Assembly: GCF_000423185.1 (NCBI RefSeq) | Contig: NZ_AUHM01000001.1 | Location: forward strand, 186,001-250,000 | From: Inquilinus limosus DSM 16000 | GTDB lineage: Bacteria > Pseudomonadota > Alphaproteobacteria > DSM-16000 > Inquilinaceae | Reading direction: 5' to 3' | Length of the DNA: 64,000 nucleotides | Part shown: piece after piece, positions 44,780 to 54,244 of the stretch | Layout: each line of letters opens with the position of its first letter | Numbering within the stretch: the stretch's first letter is position 1 | Notes under the pieces: model-generated | Database searches by the model: none | Seen by the model: the letters and a program-made list of their open reading frames with translations, nothing else | Told to the model about the DNA's origin: nothing | Position numbers and translations under genes: made by a program

Positions 44780-45784
44780 ATGAAGCGCATCTTCTCGGGC
44801 ATCCAGCCCACCCACAACATGCACCTCGGCAACTATCTCGGCGCGGTGCGGAACTGGGTGGCGCTGCAGGACGGGGCGGAGTTCGAGACCATCTACTGCG
44901 TCGTCGACCTGCACGCGCTGACGGTGCCGCAGGTGCCAGACGAGCTGCGCGCTCATATCCGCGAGCTGACCGCGACGCTCCTGGCCGTCGGCATCGACCC
45001 GGAGCGCAGCATCCTGTTTGCGCAGAGCCAGGTGCCCGGCCACAGCGAGCTGGCCTGGCTGTTCTCCTGCGTCACGCCGCTGGGCTGGCTGCGCCGCATG
45101 ACCCAGTTCAAGGACAAGGCCGGCAAGCAGCAGGACACGGCGATGCACGGCCTCCTGGCCTATCCCGTGCTGATGGCGGCGGACATCCTGCTCTACAAGG
45201 CGACGCATGTGCCGGTGGGCGAGGACCAGAAGCAGCATCTGGAGCTGACCCGCGACATCGCCCAGTCCTTCAACCAGCGCTACGGGGTCGAGTTCTTCCC
45301 GCTGCCCGAGCCGCAGATCCTGGGCACGGCCACCCGGGTGATGAGCCTGCGCGACGGCACCAAGAAGATGAGCAAGTCGGACAGCTCCGACTACAGCCGC
45401 ATCAACATGACCGACGACGCGGACACGATCGCGCTGAAGTTCCGCAAGGCCAAGACCGACCCGGAGCCGCTGCCGACCGAACCGGCCGGCCTGGCCTCGC
45501 GCCCCGAGGCGGAGAACCTGGTCAACATCTATGCCGCCCTGGCCGGCAAGAGCATGGACGCGGTGCTGGCCGAGTTCGGCGGCGCTCCGTTCTCGGCCTT
45601 CAAGGGCGCCCTGACCGACATCGCGGTCTCGGTCCTGGCGCCGATCGGCGGCGAGATGCGCCGGCTGATGGCCGATCCCGGCCATGTCGACGCGGTGCTG
45701 CGCCGGGGCGGCGAGAAGGCGACCGCGCTGGCCGCGCCGGTGCTGGCCGAGGTGCAGGACATCATGGGGCTGCTGCGGCCGTGA
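44780..45784 (+). CDS. trpS: Tryptophanyl-tRNA synthetase
   Basis: A 334-residue class I synthetase with the HIGH-like motif [12 protein letters not shown], the KMSKS motif KKMSKSD, and [20 protein letters not shown] that contacts Trp and tRNA. Length is normal for bacterial TrpRS. The ATG at 44780 gives the conserved start [11 protein letters not shown]. The stop codon overlaps the GTG of the next small gene. Confidence 0.97.
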   Translation: MKRIFSGIQPTHNMHLGNYLGAVRNWVALQDGAEFETIYCVVDLHALTVPQVPDELRAHIRELTATLLAVGIDPERSILFAQSQVPGHSELAWLFSCVTPLGWLRRMTQFKDKAGKQQDTAMHGLLAYPVLMAADILLYKATHVPVGEDQKQHLELTRDIAQSFNQRYGVEFFPLPEPQILGTATRVMSLRDGTKKMSKSDSSDYSRINMTDDADTIALKFRKAKTDPEPLPTEPAGLASRPEAENLVNIYAALAGKSMDAVLAEFGGAPFSAFKGALTDIAVSVLAPIGGEMRRLMADPGHVDAVLRRGGEKATALAAPVLAEVQDIMGLLRP

Positions 45785-46041
45785 GGGAGCGCCCGATCGC
45801 CGACCTGCCCAATCTCGGCCCCAAGACGGCGGAATGGCTGGCCGCCGTCGGCATCACCACCGAGGCGGAGCTGCGCGCGGTCGGCCCGGTCGCGGCCTGG
45901 CAGCGGCTGAAGGCGGCACAGCCCGACGTGATCACGGTCAACGCGCTCTACGCCCTGCACGGCGCCCTGACCAACCAGCACTGGGCCTCGCTGCCCCAGG
46001 AGCTGCGCGCCCTGCTGCGCCGCGACGCCGGGGTGGAGTGA
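45781..46041 (+). CDS. Small TfoX C-terminal-domain-like protein
   Basis: An 86-residue protein from GTG at 45781, overlapping the trpS stop by 4 bp. [20 protein letters not shown] and [20 protein letters not shown] form a helix-hairpin-helix-like pattern typical of the TfoX/Sxy C-terminal domain; [15 protein letters not shown] is also family-typical. The N-terminal TfoX domain is absent. Function is unknown; a nucleic-acid or protein-binding role is inferred from the fold. Confidence 0.8.
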   Translation: MRERPIADLPNLGPKTAEWLAAVGITTEAELRAVGPVAAWQRLKAAQPDVITVNALYALHGALTNQHWASLPQELRALLRRDAGVE

Positions 46042-46057
46042 GGGCGTTGAGCTGGGG

Positions 46058-46131
46058 CCCGTAGGGCGGGTTCGCCAAGGCGAACCCAACATTCCTGTTG
46101 GGTTGAGCGATGCTCAACCCAACCTACGCAG
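46058..46131. repeat. Double-hairpin element between convergent genes
   Basis: GTAGGGCGGGTTCGCC leads into a hairpin GGGTTCGCC-AA-GGCGAACCC (46068-46086), then GGGTTGAGC-GAT-GCTCAACCC (46100-46120) and CCAACCTACG. The ends GTAGG and CCTAC are complementary, so the whole folds as a stem with two branches. It separates convergent genes and could end transcription from both sides. The form resembles dispersed intergenic repeats, but no second copy is in this window. Confidence 0.65.
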
Positions 46132-46140
46132 ACTGCCTGC

Positions 46141-48036
46141 TCAGATCGACGGATCCTCGTCTTCCCCCGCCCGCTTGGCCGAGCCGGCGAAGCTGGTGAT
46201 GGCGAAGGACTCGAGCAGGTCGATCGCGGCTTCCCGTGACAGGACCCCGGTGTCGATCGTCAGGTCTGGCGTTTCCGGCTCCTCGTAAGGGGCCGAGACC
46301 CCCGTGAAGCTCTGGATCTCGCCGCGGCGCGCCTTGGCGTAGAGGCCCTTGGGGTCGCGCTGCTCGCAGATCGCCAGGTCGGCCTTCACGAACACCTCGC
46401 GGAAGCCGTCGCCGATCACGTCGCCGGCCAGCGCCCGGTGCCAGCGCTCGGGCGAGATCAGCGCCACGATCGCGATCAGCCCGGCCTCGGCGAACAGCCG
46501 CGCCACCTCGGCCGCGCGGCGGACGTTCTCGGCCCGGTCCTCGGCCGAGAAGCCGAGGTCGCGGCCGAGGCCGGTGCGCAGCGAATCGCCGTCCAGCACC
46601 GTCGCGTGCCAGCCGCGGGCGAACAGGCGGGATTCCAGCGCCGTCGCCAGGGTCGACTTGCCGGCGCCGGACAGGCCGGTCAGCCAGACCACGCCGCCGG
46701 CATGGCCGTTGGCCAGGCGCCGGGCCGCGGCGTCGACCCGCCGCTCGGTCGGGAACAGGAGGCGGCTGTCCGACGTGGCGTCGAGGATGGTGACGCCGCC
46801 GACCACGTCGTAGCCGTCGACCAGCACGCCGCGGCCGGTCGCCGGCAGCTCGGCATGGCGGTCGAAGGCGATGGCGGTGCGGCCGACCACCTCGATCTCC
46901 GCCGTCTCGTTGCGCCGCACCAGCTCCGCGGTCCGGGTCTCCAGCGTGTGCACCTCGACCACATGGCCGATGCGCTCCACCGTCACCGTGTGCTCGGCGG
47001 TGGCCAGGCGCAGCGTCAGCCGGGCGCCGGGGCGCAGCGGCTCGCGCGCCAGCCAGAACAGGCGCAGCTTCAGCCGGGCCGCGGTCTCGGGCGCCTCCTC
47101 GACCAGGGTCGCGATCTGGCCGCGCTCGACGAAGACCGGCGGGTCGAGCGTCAGCCCAACCGCCTGGCCGGCCCGGGCGCCGGTGATCTCCGCCGCCGGC
47201 CAGCTCTCGATCGAGGCGATGCGCGCCACCTTGCCCGAAGGCGCGAAGCGCAGCGTCTGGCCGACCGCGAGCGCGCCGCTCTCGATCCGGCCCGCGACGA
47301 TGCGCCGCTCGTCGAACTTGTAGACGTCCTGCACCGGCAGGCGCAGCGGCTGGTCGACCGGCGCCGGGGCCGCTTCCAGCCCGTCCAGCGCCTCGACCAG
47401 CGACGGCCCCTGGTGCCAGGGCATCAGGGCCGAGCGGGAGACGATGTTCTCGCCGTGCCGGGCGGCCACCGGCACCACCACCTTCGGGGTGATGCCGACG
47501 CTGTTCAGATAGGCCGAGATCTCGTCGGTCACGGCCTGGAAGCGAGTCTGGTCGTAATCGACCAGATCCATCTTGTTGATCGCCAGCACCACCTGGGTGA
47601 TGCCGAGCAGGCCGAGGATCAGCGCGTGGCGGCGCGACTGCTCCAGCGTGCCCTCACGGGCGTCGACCAGCAGCAGCGCCGCATCGGCCCCGGCGGCGCC
47701 GGAGACCATGTTCTTGAGGAACTCGGCATGGCCCGGCGCGTCGATCAGCACGTAGCGCCGGCGCGCGGTGCGGAACTGCACCTCGGCCGTGTCGATGGTG
47801 ATGCCCTGGTCGCGCTCGGACTGCAGCGCGTCGATCAGGAACGACCATTCGAACGGCATGCCTCGCTTCTTGCTCATCGCCTCGACCGCGGTGACGCGTT
47901 CGGGGCCGAGCGCGCCGGTGTCGTGCAGCAGGCGGCCGATCAGGGTCGATTTGCCGTGGTCGACATGGCCGGCGATGACGACGCGCAGGGTGCGGGCGGC
48001 GGCCAGCGCCGGATGCAGGGTCACGATCCCGTCCAT
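46141..48036 (-). CDS. cysNC: Bifunctional sulfate adenylyltransferase subunit 1 / APS kinase (CysNC)
   Basis: A 631-residue fusion. The N-terminal GTPase (CysN) has [23 protein letters not shown] and [10 protein letters not shown], followed by two beta-barrel domains. The C-terminal APS kinase begins near residue 450 with [17 protein letters not shown] and [16 protein letters not shown]. Together with CysD it makes APS using GTP hydrolysis, and the kinase end can make PAPS. As cysH here looks APS-specific, the kinase may serve sulfation. It is 1 bp downstream of cysD. Confidence 0.94.
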   Translation of the reverse strand: MDGIVTLHPALAAARTLRVVIAGHVDHGKSTLIGRLLHDTGALGPERVTAVEAMSKKRGMPFEWSFLIDALQSERDQGITIDTAEVQFRTARRRYVLIDAPGHAEFLKNMVSGAAGADAALLLVDAREGTLEQSRRHALILGLLGITQVVLAINKMDLVDYDQTRFQAVTDEISAYLNSVGITPKVVVPVAARHGENIVSRSALMPWHQGPSLVEALDGLEAAPAPVDQPLRLPVQDVYKFDERRIVAGRIESGALAVGQTLRFAPSGKVARIASIESWPAAEITGARAGQAVGLTLDPPVFVERGQIATLVEEAPETAARLKLRLFWLAREPLRPGARLTLRLATAEHTVTVERIGHVVEVHTLETRTAELVRRNETAEIEVVGRTAIAFDRHAELPATGRGVLVDGYDVVGGVTILDATSDSRLLFPTERRVDAAARRLANGHAGGVVWLTGLSGAGKSTLATALESRLFARGWHATVLDGDSLRTGLGRDLGFSAEDRAENVRRAAEVARLFAEAGLIAIVALISPERWHRALAGDVIGDGFREVFVKADLAICEQRDPKGLYAKARRGEIQSFTGVSAPYEEPETPDLTIDTGVLSREAAIDLLESFAITSFAGSAKRAGEDEDPSI

Positions 48037-48037
48037 C

Positions 48038-48832
48038 TCACATGTACCCCGCGCTGCGGAGGCGCTCGAAACCGTCCTCGGTCTCGTTGTCGATGATGCG
48101 GCCGGCGCGTTCGGACACCTTGGTGGTCTCGAGCTCGGCGATGATCGCCTCGATCGAATCCGCCTCGCTGGCCACCGGCAGGGTGATGTTCTTCTCGCCC
48201 AGCGAACGGTAGCGCAGCCCGTCCTTGGCCAGGTACAGCGGCACGATCGGGATGCCCTCGCGCTGGGTGTAGCGCCAGACGTCGATCTCGGTCCATTTCA
48301 GTATCGGGTGGACCCGGACATGGGTGCCGGGCTCGAACCTGGTCTTGTACTGGCCCCAGAACTCGGCCGGCTGGTCGGTGACGTCCCAGGCGCCCTCGAA
48401 GCTGCGCGGGCTGAACACCCGCTCCTTCGCCCGCGTGCCCTGCTCGTCGCGGCGGATGCCGACGATGATGCCCTCGAAGCCCTCGCGCTGGATCACCGCC
48501 TTCAGCCCCTCGGTCTTGCGCGCCGCCGCCCGGCCGCCGGGCGCCAGCGTCTGGTCCATCAGCTCCTCCGGCGGGCAGTCTTCGATGATCAGCGGGAGGT
48601 TCCACTCGCGCACTAGGCGGTCGCGGAACTCGTACACCTCCGGCAGCTCCATATGGGTGTCGAGCTGGATCAGCGGGAACGGGACGTGGCCGAAGAACGC
48701 CTTGCGCAGCAGCCACAGGATCAGGGTCGAATCCTTGCCGATGGACCAGAGCAGCGCCAGCCGATCGATACGGGCAAAGGCTTCGCGGAGAATCGTGATG
48801 CTCTCCGCTTCGAGTTCGTCGAGGTGATTCAT
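48038..48832 (-). CDS. cysD: Sulfate adenylyltransferase subunit 2 (CysD)
   Basis: A 264-residue ATP-sulfurylase small subunit of the PP-loop superfamily. The PP-loop reads [15 protein letters not shown], followed by [15 protein letters not shown] and [14 protein letters not shown]. It adenylates sulfate in a complex with the CysN part of the next gene. Only 3 bp separate it from cysH upstream, so cysH-cysD-cysNC form one operon. Confidence 0.95.
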   Translation of the reverse strand: MNHLDELEAESITILREAFARIDRLALLWSIGKDSTLILWLLRKAFFGHVPFPLIQLDTHMELPEVYEFRDRLVREWNLPLIIEDCPPEELMDQTLAPGGRAAARKTEGLKAVIQREGFEGIIVGIRRDEQGTRAKERVFSPRSFEGAWDVTDQPAEFWGQYKTRFEPGTHVRVHPILKWTEIDVWRYTQREGIPIVPLYLAKDGLRYRSLGEKNITLPVASEADSIEAIIAELETTKVSERAGRIIDNETEDGFERLRSAGYM

Positions 48833-48835
48833 TGT

Positions 48836-49567
48836 CTACAGGAAGGTGACCGGGGAGGTGGCGGGATCGGCGGAGCGATGGATACCGCATTCGGTCTTGG
48901 CCTGGCCAGACCAGCGGCCGGAGCGCGGGTCGGCGCCGGGCGCGACCCGCTCGGTACAGGGCATGCAGCCGATCGACAGGAAGCCGTCGGCCTCCAGCGG
49001 GTGATGCGGCAGCCCGCGGGAGTCGAACTCCGCCGCGATCCGGTCGGGCGACCAGCCGGCCAGCGGATTGATCTTGAAGCGGCCCTCCGCGGCCGCCCAT
49101 TCGACCGCCGGCAGCACCGCGCGGGTGGCGGCCTGGAAGCGCTTGCGGCCGGTGATCCAGCCGCCGAACCCGGCCAGCGCGCGCTCCAGCGGCTCGACCT
49201 TGCGCAGGGCGCAGCAGGCGTCCGGGTCGCGCTGGAACAGCAGCAGGTCGGGATCTCGTTTGGCGATTTCAGCGGGGTCAGGCCTGACCGAGCGCACATC
49301 CTCCAGCCCGAGCTGCGCGACCAGCTTGTCGCGGTAACGCAGAGTCTCGCCGAAATGGCGGAGCGTGTCGAGGAAGATCACCGGCGTGGCCGGCGCGACC
49401 TCGGCCACCAGGGCCAGCAGCACCGCCGATTCGGCGCCGAAGGAAGAGACCAGGGCGACCGGCCCGAGCCGCGGATCCGCCAGCGCCCGTTCGATCAGGG
49501 CATGCCCCTCTAGCCCGTCGAATTCGGCGGCGATCAGCTCCTGAAAGACAGCAGCGGAGAGGGGCAT
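48836..49567 (-). CDS. cysH: Assimilatory adenylyl-sulfate reductase (CysH)
   Basis: A 243-residue PP-loop reductase with VSSFGAESAVLLAL, DTLRHFGETLRYRD and the thioredoxin-reactive Cys in KTECGIH. Two further Cys pairs, DACCALRK and GCMPCTER, are the [4Fe-4S] ligands found in APS reductases and absent from PAPS-specific enzymes, so APS is the likely substrate. The start at 49567 (MPLSAAVFQELIAAEFDGL) is preferred over a longer form that reaches into the divergent promoter and cysI. Confidence 0.92.
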   Translation of the reverse strand: MPLSAAVFQELIAAEFDGLEGHALIERALADPRLGPVALVSSFGAESAVLLALVAEVAPATPVIFLDTLRHFGETLRYRDKLVAQLGLEDVRSVRPDPAEIAKRDPDLLLFQRDPDACCALRKVEPLERALAGFGGWITGRKRFQAATRAVLPAVEWAAAEGRFKINPLAGWSPDRIAAEFDSRGLPHHPLEADGFLSIGCMPCTERVAPGADPRSGRWSGQAKTECGIHRSADPATSPVTFL

Positions 49568-49688
49568 CGGGCACTCATGGTCGGCAAACTGCTCCAATTT
49601 TGCTGTAAAATAGAGCACATTTGCTGATTGACTGTGTGTGAATCCGGGAGCTATTGTCAACACACAATTGTGGATATGAACGCCGCCG
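49568..49688. promoter_or_regulatory. Divergent promoter region of cysH and cysI
   Basis: This 121-bp gap is much richer in A/T than its surroundings (AATTTTGCTGTAAAATAGAG and following). TGTGTG (49633-49640) and CACACA (49661-49666) face each other with about 20 bp between, and CACAATTGTG (49663-49672) is itself a perfect palindrome. These are candidate sites for a sulfur regulator; none is encoded nearby. Confidence 0.5.
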
Positions 49689-51398
49689 ATGTCCGCCGAC
49701 CTCCCCGCCGCCCCGCCGAAGCTTTCCGCCGTCGAAGGCGTGAAGGAACAGAGCCGATTCCTGCGCGGCGGCATCGCCGCCGACCTGGCCGCGCCCGGCA
49801 TCTCGGTCACCGAGGAAAGCTATAACCTGCTGAAATTCCACGGCAGTTATGAGCAGTACGACCGCGACACCGCGACCGCGCGCAAGAAGCAGGGGCTGGA
49901 GAAGGAATACCAGTTCATGGTCCGCGCCCGCATCCCGGGCGGGCGGATCACGGCCGAGCAATATCTCGCCCTCGACGCCATTGCCGACCGGTACTCCAAT
50001 GGATCGCTGCGGATTACCACCCGCCAGGGAATCCAATTCCACGGCGTATTGAAGGGAAATCTGAAGGCGACGATCGCCGACATCAACCATTCGATGCTGA
50101 CCACCATGTCCGCCTGCGGCGACGTGGTGCGCAACGTCATGACCACCCCGGCGCCGATCCGCGACGCGGTGCATGCGCGGCTGGAGGCCGACGCCCGTTT
50201 CCTGTCGACGCGGCTGCTGCCGAAGAGCCGGGCCTATTACGAAATCTTCCTCGACGAGGAGAACCAGACTCCACCCGAATCGGTCGACGAACCGCTGTAC
50301 GGCGCCACCTACCTGCCGCGGAAGTTCAAGATCGGCCTGGCGGCGCCCGAGGACAACACGGTCGACATCCTGACCCACGATCTCGGCATCCTCGCCGTGT
50401 TCGAGGGCGACCACCTGGTCGGCTACAACCTCAATCTCGGCGGCGGCCACGGCCTGACCCACACCAAGCCCGGCACCTATGCCCGCATGGGCTCGCCGAT
50501 CGCCTCGGTCGGCCCGGGCGAGCTGCTGCAGGGCGCCGAGGCGGTGATCCGCCTGTACCGCGACCACGGCAACCGCGCCGACCGCAAGCGCGCCCGGCTG
50601 AAATACGTGCTGGACGACATGGGCCTCGACTGGACCCGCAAGGAACTGGAGCGCCAGTTCGGCCGGGTCCTGGCCGACCCGCTGCCGCACGCCCCGTTCC
50701 GGGTGCCCGACCATCTCGGCTGGCACGAGCAGGGCGACGGCCGCTTCTGGCTGGGCCTGCCGGTGGCCAGCGGCCGGATCCAGGACGGGCCGGCCGTGCG
50801 GCTGCGCACCGCGCTGCGCACCCTGTTCGAGAACTGGGCCAAGCCGGCGGTGCTGACGCCGCAGCAGGACATCCTGATCGCCGACATCGCGCCGGGCGAG
50901 CGCGACGAGATCACGGCGCATCTGCGCAGCCATGGCGTGGTCTTCGCCGAGGACCTGACCCAGGTGCGGCGCTGGGCCCTGGCCTGCCCCGCCCTGCCGA
51001 CCTGCGGCCTGGCGCTGTCCGAGGCCGAGCGGATCCGCGAGCCGGTGGTCGACGCCTTCGAGGCGGTGCTGCGCCGGCACGGGCTGATCGAGGAGCGGAT
51101 CAGCATCCGCATGACCGGCTGCCCGAACGGCTGCGCCCGGCCCTATGCCGGCGACATCGGCATCGTCGGCCGCACCCCGGGCACCTTCGCCCTGTTCGTC
51201 GGCGGCGATTTCGAGGGCACGCGGCTGAACACCAAGCTGGCCGAGAAGGTGCCGGAGGCGGCGATCGCCTCGACGCTGGAGCCGATCTTCGCCGCCTTCG
51301 CCCAGGAGCGGCTGCCCGGCGAGGGCTTCGGCGACTACTGCCACCGCCAGGGGCTGGAGCGGCTGACCGCCCTCATCTCCACCGCCGAGGCCGCCTGA
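49689..51398 (+). CDS. cysI: Sulfite reductase hemoprotein beta subunit (CysI)
   Basis: A 569-residue sulfite/nitrite reductase-family protein. Duplicate ferredoxin-like halves are visible, with ITTRQGIQFHGVLKGN in the first. The four siroheme/[4Fe-4S] cysteines lie in ACPALPTCGLAL and MTGCPNGCARPYAG. Length and the N-terminus (VEGVKEQSRFLRGGIA) fit the NADPH-type assimilatory beta subunit rather than nitrite reductase. It should reduce sulfite to sulfide. The flavoprotein partner cysJ is not in the window. Confidence 0.92.
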   Translation: MSADLPAAPPKLSAVEGVKEQSRFLRGGIAADLAAPGISVTEESYNLLKFHGSYEQYDRDTATARKKQGLEKEYQFMVRARIPGGRITAEQYLALDAIADRYSNGSLRITTRQGIQFHGVLKGNLKATIADINHSMLTTMSACGDVVRNVMTTPAPIRDAVHARLEADARFLSTRLLPKSRAYYEIFLDEENQTPPESVDEPLYGATYLPRKFKIGLAAPEDNTVDILTHDLGILAVFEGDHLVGYNLNLGGGHGLTHTKPGTYARMGSPIASVGPGELLQGAEAVIRLYRDHGNRADRKRARLKYVLDDMGLDWTRKELERQFGRVLADPLPHAPFRVPDHLGWHEQGDGRFWLGLPVASGRIQDGPAVRLRTALRTLFENWAKPAVLTPQQDILIADIAPGERDEITAHLRSHGVVFAEDLTQVRRWALACPALPTCGLALSEAERIREPVVDAFEAVLRRHGLIEERISIRMTGCPNGCARPYAGDIGIVGRTPGTFALFVGGDFEGTRLNTKLAEKVPEAAIASTLEPIFAAFAQERLPGEGFGDYCHRQGLERLTALISTAEAA

Positions 51399-51967
51399 TG
51401 CTGCCGATCTCCCTGTGCCCGGAGGCGGTGCCGGTCGCCCTGGTCGGCCTGGGTGACAAGGCGGTCCGCCGCCTGGCCCAGCTGGACGAGGGCGGCTTCA
51501 GCGTCACGGTCTTCGCGGACGATCCCTCGCCCGACCTGGTCCTCGCCGCCGGCGACCGGCTGCGGCGCCGGCTCCCGACCGCTTCCGACCTCGGCACCCA
51601 CCGCCTGCTGCTGGTGGCCGATCTGGACGAGGGCCGCGCCGCCGACCTCGCCCTCCTCGCCCGGCGCCTCGGCCTCCTGGTCAATGTCGAGGACCGGACG
51701 GCTTTGTGCGACTTCCACCTGCCGGCGATCGTGCGCCGCGGCGACCTCGTCGTCGCGATCTCGACCGGCGGGCACAGCCCGCGCCTGGCCGCCCGGCTGC
51801 GGATGGCGGCCGAGCGGCTGATCCATCGCGACTGGGGCGCCCGCCTGGCCCGGCTCGGCCTCCTGCGCTCCGAGCTCCGCGCCCAGGGCAAGGGCCCGGA
51901 CGAGATCACCCGCGCCGTCGACGCGGTGATCGACCGCGAAGGCTGGTTGGGCCGGCCGGGAGCCTGA
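51398..51967 (+). CDS. Siroheme-synthase-like NAD(P)-binding protein (Met8/CysG N-terminal type)
   Basis: A 189-residue protein starting in the TGATG overlap with the cysI stop. PVALVGLGDKAVRRLAQLDE is a Rossmann motif, and VNVEDRTALCDFHLPAIVRR with GDLVVAISTGGHSPRLAARLR matches the precorrin-2 dehydrogenase/sirohydrochlorin ferrochelatase family. It would supply siroheme for CysI. The methyltransferase part of CysG is absent. The catalytic Asp of Met8 cannot be confirmed without alignment. Confidence 0.82.
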   Translation: MLPISLCPEAVPVALVGLGDKAVRRLAQLDEGGFSVTVFADDPSPDLVLAAGDRLRRRLPTASDLGTHRLLLVADLDEGRAADLALLARRLGLLVNVEDRTALCDFHLPAIVRRGDLVVAISTGGHSPRLAARLRMAAERLIHRDWGARLARLGLLRSELRAQGKGPDEITRAVDAVIDREGWLGRPGA

Positions 51968-51971
51968 GCGC

Positions 51972-52421
51972 TCAGACGCCCCGCCGGGCGATCAGGAAGG
52001 CCCCGACCACCAGCAGGATCGCCCCGAGGATCGGCAGCCCCTGCGCCGAGAGGGCCTGGGCGCCGGGCTTCAGCTGGTCCGCCGCCAGCCCGGCCACCAG
52101 CTGGCTTGCCACCAGGATGGCGATGGTCGGGGCGGCGCCCAGCCGCTGATAGCCGAGGATCCCGGCGAAGACGAAGAAGGAGCCGAGCAGCCCCGGCAGC
52201 AGGGCCCAGGGGCGCAGGACCGCGGCCGCCTCGACGAGGCCGCCCGGGCCGTTGCGGAGCAGCAGCAGACCGAGCAGCACCGTCAGCCCGACGGCGGAGT
52301 TGATCACCAGCGCGATCAGCACGGTCGAAGCCGACAGCGTGATCCGGACCATCAGCAGGTTCTGCAGCACCAGGCAGATGCCCGCCGATATCAGCAGGAC
52401 GATGGTGGAGGCGGCGCCCAT
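51972..52421 (-). CDS. DMT-superfamily small membrane protein (YdcZ/DUF606-like)
   Basis: A 149-residue protein, almost entirely hydrophobic, with about five helices (ASTIVLLISAGICLVLQNLL, VLIALVINSAVGLTVLLGLL, LPGLLGSFFVFAGILGYQRL, APTIAILVASQLVAGLAADQ, GLPILGAILLVVGAFLIARR). This length and pattern fit DUF606 members of the drug/metabolite transporter superfamily. Its ATG overlaps the stop of the acetyltransferase by 1 bp (TGATG), so the pair is probably translated together. Confidence 0.8.
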   Translation of the reverse strand: MGAASTIVLLISAGICLVLQNLLMVRITLSASTVLIALVINSAVGLTVLLGLLLLRNGPGGLVEAAAVLRPWALLPGLLGSFFVFAGILGYQRLGAAPTIAILVASQLVAGLAADQLKPGAQALSAQGLPILGAILLVVGAFLIARRGV

Positions 52422-52942
52422 CAGGCACAGCCGTCCGGATCGGTGCGCCCGTCGAGCCGCAACTGCAGGAAGGCGAGATCGAGCCATCGGCCGAACTTGG
52501 TTCCCACCTCCTTCAGCAGCCCGGCATGCTCGAAGCCGAGCTTCTCGTGCAGCCGGATGGAACCGGTGTTCGCCGCGTCGATGCCGGCGACCATGACATG
52601 CTTGCCGAGGGCCTTGGCCCGGAGGATGAGCTCCAGCATCAGGGCCCGGCCGACCCCGCCGCCGCGCCGGTCCCGGTGGACATAGACCGAATGCTCGACG
52701 GTGTGGCGGTAGCCGTCCCAGGCGCGCCAGTCGCCGAAGGAGGCGTAGCCCGCCACCCGGCTGTCATCGTCGACCGCCACCAGCACCGGATAGCCGAGGC
52801 GCCGGCGCTCCGCCATCCAGGCGGCGCGGTTCGCCGCATCGACCACGGTCTCGTTCCAGATCGCGGTCGTGTACAGCACGGCGTCGTTGTAGATCTCAAG
52901 GATGTCGGCGATGTCCCCGGCCTCGGCGCCGCGAATGCGCAT
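52421..52942 (-). CDS. GNAT acetyltransferase, phosphinothricin-acetyltransferase-like
   Basis: A 173-residue acetyltransferase: MRIRGAEAGDIADILEIYND, AIWNETVVDAANRAAWM, VAGYASFGDWRAWDGYRHTV, EHSVYVHRDRRGGGVGRALM (acetyl-CoA loop) and GSIRLHEKLGFEHAGLLKEV. This is the PAT/MddA type acting on amino-group substrates such as methionine sulfoximine. The start at 52942 is preferred over 52969 because GAGGCGGGA lies just upstream and the family begins there. Divergent from the XRE/cupin regulator. Confidence 0.85.
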   Translation of the reverse strand: MRIRGAEAGDIADILEIYNDAVLYTTAIWNETVVDAANRAAWMAERRRLGYPVLVAVDDDSRVAGYASFGDWRAWDGYRHTVEHSVYVHRDRRGGGVGRALMLELILRAKALGKHVMVAGIDAANTGSIRLHEKLGFEHAGLLKEVGTKFGRWLDLAFLQLRLDGRTDPDGCA

Positions 52943-53016
52943 TCCCGCCTCGCCCGCGTGTCGTTGCATCGAACCACTCGTTGATATCGCGCTTCGCGGA
53001 GCCGTGCACTTTAGTG

Positions 53017-53033
53017 ATACGCACGCCTCGTAT
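53017..53033. promoter_or_regulatory. Short inverted repeat in the divergent acetyltransferase/regulator gap
   Basis: ATACG (53017-53021) and CGTAT (53029-53033) face each other around 7 nt, and ACTATAGT (53039-53046) is a perfect palindrome next to it. The region is AT-rich and lies between divergent genes, so it is a candidate operator for the XRE/cupin protein. Confidence 0.45.
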
Positions 53034-53053
53034 GATCCACTATAGTAGTACGC

Positions 53054-53620
53054 ATGGTGAGCTCCGATGGCATTGATCGGCGCATCGGCGCCCGCCTCCG
53101 CATCGAGCGGGAGAGCCGCGGCTGGTCCCTCTCCGACCTGGCCGCGCGCGCCTCCGTCTCCCGCGCCATGATCTTCAAGGTGGAGCGGGGCGAGAGCAGC
53201 CCGACGGCCCATCTGCTGGGCAAGCTCTCCGGCGCCTTCGGCCTCAGCATGTCGACGCTGATGGCGCGGGCCGAGATGCAGCAGGGACGGCTGTCGCGGC
53301 GGGCCGACCAGCCGGTCTGGACCGACCCGCAGACCGGCTATGTGCGCCGGCACGTCTCGCCGCGCACGGACTTGCCGCTCGACCTCGTGCGCATCGAGCT
53401 GCCGGCCGGCCGGGAGGTGCCGATGCCGGCCTCGGCCTACGCCTTCCAGCGCCAGCTGATCTGGGTCCTCGAGGGCGCGCTGGTCTTCATCGAGGGGACT
53501 GCGCGGCACGAGATGCAGGCCGGCGACTGCCTCGAGCTCGGTCCGCCCGCCGACTGCGTCTTCCGGAACGAGGGCGGGCGCCCCTGCACCTACGCCGTGA
53601 TGGTCCTGCGCCAGCCGTGA
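53054..53620 (+). CDS. XRE-family regulator with cupin domain
   Basis: A 188-residue protein. The N-terminal helix-turn-helix is IGARLRIERESRGWSLSDLA then ASVSRAMIFKVERGESSPTA. A C-terminal cupin follows (FQRQLIWVLEGALVFIEGTA, GDCLELGPPADCVFRNEG). Proteins of this kind often control adjacent GNAT and transporter genes in response to a small molecule. Divergent placement from the GNAT/DMT pair suggests it is their regulator. Confidence 0.87.
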   Translation: MVSSDGIDRRIGARLRIERESRGWSLSDLAARASVSRAMIFKVERGESSPTAHLLGKLSGAFGLSMSTLMARAEMQQGRLSRRADQPVWTDPQTGYVRRHVSPRTDLPLDLVRIELPAGREVPMPASAYAFQRQLIWVLEGALVFIEGTARHEMQAGDCLELGPPADCVFRNEGGRPCTYAVMVLRQP

Positions 53621-53642
53621 CCCTGAGGGGTCCGCCCGGACC

Positions 53643-54116
53643 TCAGGCCGGCCCGAGCGGGAAGCCCCTGAACGGCTTGATCTCCTTGAGCACGAACATC
53701 GTCTGCATCTCCTTGATCCGGGGCAGGCGACGCACCACCGCCATGGCGAAATCCGCATAGCTGTCCAGGTCGGGCGAGACCACCTGCAGCAGGAAATCCG
53801 TGTCCCCGGCGATGCTGTAGCAGGCGACCACCTCCTTCAGCTTGCGGACATCCGCCGCGAAGGCTTCCGATTCCGTCTCGCTGTGGCTGTCGATCTTGAC
53901 CCGGATGAAGGCGAGGACGCCGAGGCCGATCCGCCGCCGGTCCAGCACCGCCGTATAGCCCTGGATCACTCCGCCCTCCTCCAGCTGGCGCACCCGCCGC
54001 CAGCAGGGCGAGGTCGACAGCCCGACCTCGGCGGACAGCGCCTGGTTGGTCAGGCGGCCGTCCTCCTGCAGGGCGGCCAGGATCCGGATATCGACCGGCT
54101 CGAGCGGACTGGGCAT
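53643..54116 (-). CDS. Lrp/AsnC-family regulator
   Basis: A 157-residue Lrp protein: DIRILAALQEDGRLTNQALS, EVGLSTSPCWRRVRQLEEGG is the HTH, and the RAM ligand domain has VLAFIRVKID, VVACYSIAGDTDFLLQVVSP. Divergent from the DUF2000-like gene, which it probably controls. Its start codon abuts an inverted repeat at 54117-54150. Confidence 0.9.
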   Translation of the reverse strand: MPSPLEPVDIRILAALQEDGRLTNQALSAEVGLSTSPCWRRVRQLEEGGVIQGYTAVLDRRRIGLGVLAFIRVKIDSHSETESEAFAADVRKLKEVVACYSIAGDTDFLLQVVSPDLDSYADFAMAVVRRLPRIKEMQTMFVLKEIKPFRGFPLGPA

Positions 54117-54150
54117 GTTCTACCTTGGAGAACGCAGATCTGGGTAGAAC
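54117..54150. promoter_or_regulatory. Inverted repeat, candidate Lrp-type operator
   Basis: GTTCTACC (54117-54124) and GGTAGAAC (54143-54150) are perfect 8-bp arms separated by 18 bp, in the shared gap of the lrp-type gene and the DUF2000-like gene. Lrp proteins bind such spaced repeats on one DNA face. Confidence 0.65.
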
Positions 54151-54244
54151 CTACCGAAACTGCTTTCCCGGAAGCAATGATAGGCAGGATCGACCAGCGG
54201 CCGGGCGCTATCCTGCCGGCGGACACATCGCCGTGGAAGCCGCC

